64,000 bases of DNA, taken from contig NZ_FXTE01000015.1 in the NCBI RefSeq assembly GCF_900182615.1, positions 24,541-88,540 on the forward strand. The letters run 5' to 3'. This document shows, in pieces, positions 60,484 to 64,000 of the stretch. Made by a program: the position numbers and the translations under genes. The notes under the pieces were generated by a model. It searched no databases and had not been told where the DNA came from. It worked only from the letters and a program-made list of their open reading frames with translations. Positions within the stretch are counted from its first letter, which is position 1. Every line of letters begins with the position of its first letter. This DNA is from Ruegeria faecimaris. GTDB taxonomy: Bacteria > Pseudomonadota > Alphaproteobacteria > Rhodobacterales > Rhodobacteraceae.

Positions 60484-63400
60484 TTGTTTTCACTCCCTGA
60501 TTGGCTGCGTTCCAAGCCAAAGCAGCTTACCGAAGCAAATCAAAAGCCCGAAAACGAGCTTGATGCCGAACCGGTTGCGAAGGTCGGCACCAATATCGAC
60601 CGGCCGGTCATCAATCTTTATCGGCCCCATATCACCTCTGGGGATTGTCTGATTGTCACCGGGTATCAGGACTTCTTGTCGTCGCTGTCGATTTTGATGA
60701 AGGAATTGCCCGAGCTGAGGGATCTGGAAAACGACAGCGATATCCGAATCCGGATATCGTTCGGGATCGACACAGCGAATACCAAAAGGCTGACCAACCC
60801 CAAACCAGTCACCGAAGAAATGAAACTCTACTGGCTGGAGCGCTCCGGGCTTCAAGTGGAGGAGGATCACGATCTCATCGCAGTGCTGGCAAAACACGCC
60901 ATCAAAACCGGGAAAATTGATCTGCGTGTCTTCGATCCGGAGCTCGCCAAATGCAAGTTGGGGATATCTGGGGATCGGCGGCTACACTCAAAAATCGTCA
61001 GCTCGCCAAAAGGTGCCGTCGCCGGATCCGCAAACTTTTCCTACTCAGGGCTCTACAGAAACATCGAGTATGCCGATGACCTGGATGCGGGCACTCATGA
61101 ACTTCAGGTCGAACGCACAGAAGCCGCTGAGCAGGCTTGGGATGTGTCTGTCGATTGGAATACCGAAGCGCTGGAGATACTCGAAAAGCTCATCAAACCG
61201 GTGACCGCTGAAGATGCGATGGCGCGAACTATCTCGGAGCAAAAGGGGTTCGAACCCTGGCTCACCGGAGACCGAAAAGATATCACGAGCCACACGCTGT
61301 TTGGGTATCAACAGGAGCTGACCTATGAGGCGTGTTCCATCGTCTATGACCATGGGATCGCCTTCGTAGAAGCGCCAACCGGTGCGGGAAAGACAGAGAT
61401 CGGCTGTCACCTGGCTGAAGCATTGTCAGAAACATTCTCAGAAGTCGTTCCCCGCTCCCCCGTCCATGGCGTTGCGCGAAAAAATGCAGCTGTAATTGCC
61501 CCGCCCAAAGTTATTCCCAGTTGGCGCAAGTACTCGACAAACTCGCTCCAACCTGTCGCAAATAGCAAACTTGCCAAACAACACCTCCGTGGTGCTGGCG
61601 ATGAAGAAAAATCTGGGCTCAGGCTCGATCAGTTTGGCATTCTGATAATCGATGAAAGCCACACAGTTACTCCGGGCTTTGAACAAGCATCTCAAATGGC
61701 CTCAGCCATCGAACTTGCCCCGCCAAGCTGGAATGTCTGTCTGTCGGCAACGCTGCTCGGGAACCGGGATGTCGACTGGTTGACCCATATGCAGGAGAAG
61801 CGGGCGTCCATTTTCATGACCCCAACCTTCATTCAGGCCATGGGTGAGTTGTTCGAGCGCGAAACCCACGTTCCCAAGGACATCTTCAATCAGGATACAC
61901 AACTGGCCGTTTTGTCAGAACCCGACACGACGCTCACGCGAGAGGCTCGCACCGAACTCGCTCAACTTGTTTCGCCGTTTTTGACACGTAGACAAAGGCG
62001 ATGCATCGGCGAGGACGAAGATCCCAAGAAGCACAGTTACCCGAAACTTGAAAACCACGGGCGCCCGAAGAAACTTAAGGTGACAAAGCCTCAGCAAACG
62101 CGCCTGGATGAGATTGTGGCCCTCTGTAAAGAGCTTGCGCCTGGCGGTAGGGTGACCGCTGTCGAGAAAAGCCGGTTCGGGCACGTCAGCACGCAACAAA
62201 GCACGCAGGACCAACTCTACATCCGCAACCTTTTGAACATTCTGCGCGTGAGCGCCGCCCAGGCCCATTGGGAGATGTCTCATGGAGCTATTGGCAAATC
62301 GCTTCGCGACTTCGAGCGTGGTGAGAAATCGAAGAAAAAGGTATCCCACCGCGACCAGTCCGACATGTTCGCAGCATTGGGAATAGAAGCGCCTGAGCCC
62401 ACAAAGAAATGCGACGCTCTAAACCAAAAACTGGGTCTCAGTGTTTTCAAGGAGCTTGATGAGAAGCGGTATGAGGCGTGCTTGAGAATACAAAATGAAA
62501 AAGACAGGGTCGTCTTTCTCGCAGAACGGACGGATACACTCGAGATATTTGCAGAAGCACTGTCGCGCAGAGGCCACCACACCAACTATGTCGTGGGAAA
62601 CCAAACCAAGGGTGAAGATCGCGCCGTGAAGGCAATCTTTGGAGATTGCCCCGACAGCTTCAAGCGTATCAAACAGGGCAAGTCCGTGGAGTCTTACTTC
62701 CGACCTGGGGGAAAGAACGAACCAAAAGGATCTGCATCGGTTTTTATGACTTACAAGATGGCTGAAGGTATCAACCTTCAGTCGTCAGACACGCTGGTGT
62801 TGCTTGGCCTGACCTCGAACCTGAAAGAGCTCATCCAAGGTCTGGGTAGGATCGACAGGATCGACAGCGAGTTTGGGATCGTCAACTACCACCTGGTTGA
62901 CGTACCCGTCGGGCAATTTGCGTCCGATGAAAAAATCGCCCAGCGCATAGAGAACTATAAGACTTTGGCTGGGGACGCTTTTATCGATGCTGTCCTGGAA
63001 GAAAGTACAGAAGACGCAGAAGTGATCCTCGCAAGTGTTGTTGAGTATCTGCGATCCCCAAGGCCGCTTCGCGACAATAACTTTCACGACGTGCTGGAAC
63101 GCACCAAGCAAACAATCCCCGAAGACCGCTACAAACTCATCGACAAAGCCAAAATCCAGGGAACCTGGGGCGCGGAGTTGGCGCTCCTATCGGCCCGTGA
63201 GAAATTCACGGCGCTACATCTCAAAGGACTTAGCAAGAGCAACAGCTTCTTTCCGCCTCGCCTGCTGCTTCTTAAAGATACTGCGCCAGGCCTGATATTG
63301 GAACGCGACCAGCTGGCCTGCGTCCAAACTCTGGAGACTGCATACGAACGGACCAGAAGCCTTGGCATGGAACACGCCCACATGTCACTGGAAGGTCTCT

Positions 63401-63852
63401 CTGAAGCGCTAGAGACGATTTCAGAGCAGATCGGCAATTTGACCGAATGGGACTTGCGCCCGGCGCGCGTTGAGAGCCTCATGAAAGCCTGCGCCGAGTT
63501 CATGGGACGCAAAGGTGGTGTCGAACTCAGTGACCAAGAGTGGTTTGGCCATCTTTCACTGCCGGCCGTGGAAATGGTGTGCGAGGCGTGGAGCCGTGAG
63601 CTTGATCCTTTCTGGGAACAAGCGAAACACGAAGTGCGCGACAGCTTCGCCTATGAGGACCTTCCCAAGGGGTACATCGCGCTTCAGGTTATCCTGGAAA
63701 AGCTCGAAAGCGATCATCAGGCATCCGCTGAGATCCATGAAAAGATGGTCCGGGTCATCGAGGAAGCTGAGCAGGTTTCACGCGACCACGAACCCGCAAT
63801 TGGACAGCGCATTTCAGTGGTGTTCTTTTCGGATGGCGCAGGCGAGCACTGA
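60484..63852 (+). CDS. PLD-type nuclease domain fused to SF2 helicase (candidate defence protein)
   Basis: 1122-residue protein. Residues 38-230 form a phospholipase-D-like domain with the HKD-type motif H168-x-K170 and N184 (LHSKIVSSPKGAVAGSANFS). The helicase core follows: Q-like FGYQQELT (273-280), Walker A GAGKT (300-304), Walker B/motif II DESH (390-393), motif III SAT (421-423), and in the second RecA domain a MAEGINLQ segment (motif V) and QGLGRIDR near 785-792 (motif VI). A ~280-residue helical C-terminal region has no recognised family. No ATG exists before the PLD domain; the TTG at 60484 without a ribosome site is a best guess. PLD-helicase fusions are frequent in restriction-like anti-phage loci, but here no methylase or partner is adjacent. 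Confidence 0.82.
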   Translation: MFSLPDWLRSKPKQLTEANQKPENELDAEPVAKVGTNIDRPVINLYRPHITSGDCLIVTGYQDFLSSLSILMKELPELRDLENDSDIRIRISFGIDTANTKRLTNPKPVTEEMKLYWLERSGLQVEEDHDLIAVLAKHAIKTGKIDLRVFDPELAKCKLGISGDRRLHSKIVSSPKGAVAGSANFSYSGLYRNIEYADDLDAGTHELQVERTEAAEQAWDVSVDWNTEALEILEKLIKPVTAEDAMARTISEQKGFEPWLTGDRKDITSHTLFGYQQELTYEACSIVYDHGIAFVEAPTGAGKTEIGCHLAEALSETFSEVVPRSPVHGVARKNAAVIAPPKVIPSWRKYSTNSLQPVANSKLAKQHLRGAGDEEKSGLRLDQFGILIIDESHTVTPGFEQASQMASAIELAPPSWNVCLSATLLGNRDVDWLTHMQEKRASIFMTPTFIQAMGELFERETHVPKDIFNQDTQLAVLSEPDTTLTREARTELAQLVSPFLTRRQRRCIGEDEDPKKHSYPKLENHGRPKKLKVTKPQQTRLDEIVALCKELAPGGRVTAVEKSRFGHVSTQQSTQDQLYIRNLLNILRVSAAQAHWEMSHGAIGKSLRDFERGEKSKKKVSHRDQSDMFAALGIEAPEPTKKCDALNQKLGLSVFKELDEKRYEACLRIQNEKDRVVFLAERTDTLEIFAEALSRRGHHTNYVVGNQTKGEDRAVKAIFGDCPDSFKRIKQGKSVESYFRPGGKNEPKGSASVFMTYKMAEGINLQSSDTLVLLGLTSNLKELIQGLGRIDRIDSEFGIVNYHLVDVPVGQFASDEKIAQRIENYKTLAGDAFIDAVLEESTEDAEVILASVVEYLRSPRPLRDNNFHDVLERTKQTIPEDRYKLIDKAKIQGTWGAELALLSAREKFTALHLKGLSKSNSFFPPRLLLLKDTAPGLILERDQLACVQTLETAYERTRSLGMEHAHMSLEGLSEALETISEQIGNLTEWDLRPARVESLMKACAEFMGRKGGVELSDQEWFGHLSLPAVEMVCEAWSRELDPFWEQAKHEVRDSFAYEDLPKGYIALQVILEKLESDHQASAEIHEKMVRVIEEAEQVSRDHEPAIGQRISVVFFSDGAGEH

Positions 63853-63905
63853 GAACAAATGCTTCGAACCTTATTTTAGCTAAACATGTATTCGGTCGGT
63901 CAGAC

Positions 63906-64000
63906 TGTCTTTGCCCCCTAAAATTGGGCCACTACTTTGGCCGAGAAGGGGGAACAAGAGATGGCTCGGAAGCGATACTCGGACGAAGACATTCTGAAGC
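63906..64000 (+). mobile_element. IS3-family element, left end (continues beyond window)
   Basis: Identical over 95 bp to 53887-53981, starting TGTCTTTGCCCCCTAAAATT. Because the bases before it differ (CAGACTG versus GCGCATTG), the element boundary is placed at 63906. The remainder lies outside the window. Confidence 0.85.
63961..64000 (+). CDS. IS3-family transposase OrfA, 5' part
   Basis: ATG at 63961 with GGGGGAACAAGAG upstream, encoding MARKRYSDEDILK and continuing past the edge. Same start as the truncated copy at 53942, so it should be read as the same transposase helper protein. Confidence 0.85.
   Translation, partial: MARKRYSDEDILK

Noticed and set aside
60371..60652. 93-codon frame overlapping the helicase start
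   Set aside because: Out of frame with the helicase and without recognisable sequence; considered as a frameshifted N-terminus but no homology seen.
1..64000. tRNA, rRNA, CRISPR arrays, phage structural genes, integrase with attachment site
   Set aside because: Looked for by eye on both strands; none seen. Covariance-model and CRISPR searches would be needed to exclude small RNAs.

Overview
The window looks like chromosomal or large-replicon DNA of a marine alphaproteobacterium of the Rhodobacterales (Roseobacter group). This rests on the gene repertoire: a tripartite tricarboxylate transporter (TTT) beside sugar-acid catabolism, exported DUF1254/DUF1214 proteins, many LysR/AraC/GntR regulators with divergent targets, DUF1059 and HlyU-type small proteins, and cyclase-TPR proteins. 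It is inference; no rRNA or marker gene is present. The window is a patchwork of small accessory modules separated by IS remnants and dispersed intergenic repeats. I saw no tRNA, rRNA or CRISPR array.

Layout. 0-1.4 kb: a TetR regulator and an Old Yellow Enzyme gene with a clean operator palindrome between them. 2-3.7 kb: a possible ParS/MbcA-type antitoxin-like gene, a decayed IS3 element and an iteron-bearing repeat. 3.7-13 kb: a divergent catabolic locus. On the minus strand are TctC-TctB-TctA, a small monooxygenase, an MBL hydrolase, 3-oxo-tetronate kinase (otnK) and 3-oxo-tetronate-4-phosphate decarboxylase (otnC). On the plus strand are an isopropylmalate-dehydrogenase-family oxidoreductase, a Gfo/Idh oxidoreductase and a GntR regulator. 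Together they suggest uptake and breakdown of a four-carbon (or related) sugar acid. 13-31 kb: small redox, sulfur and stress genes (GFA protein, rhodaneses, TPR proteins, methyltransferase, MaoC), two DUF1254 proteins with a divergent AraC regulator, a cupin, an aldo/keto reductase and a fatty-acid-hydroxylase-like protein. 31-43.2 kb: a CDF transporter remnant, a soluble class III cyclase, membrane proteins (FUSC-like, BASS), and a LysR-controlled group (PNPOx-like protein, Asp-nucleophile alpha/beta hydrolase, PhzF protein).

43.8-53.9 kb is the most unusual part: an island made almost entirely of exported or membrane proteins. It begins with small periplasmic proteins and lipoproteins. It continues with a tyrosine-phosphatase-like exported protein, an exported protein whose motifs match the catalytic motifs of Fam20-type secretory kinases, a calcineurin-like phosphoesterase translationally coupled to it, a convergent DUF4956-like membrane protein and a phytase/SdiA-regulated-like beta-propeller. 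I propose this as a candidate extracytoplasmic phosphorylation/dephosphorylation system. It ends at a secreted-protein gene cut by an IS3-family element.

53.9-64 kb is bracketed by two identical, same-orientation left ends of that IS3-family element. It carries two tandem paralogous adenylate-cyclase/TolB-like/TPR proteins, a methyltransferase, an AhpD-like protein and a 1122-residue PLD-nuclease/SF2-helicase fusion that is a plausible anti-phage defence protein. The right edge cuts the second IS copy and the left edge cuts the Old Yellow Enzyme gene.
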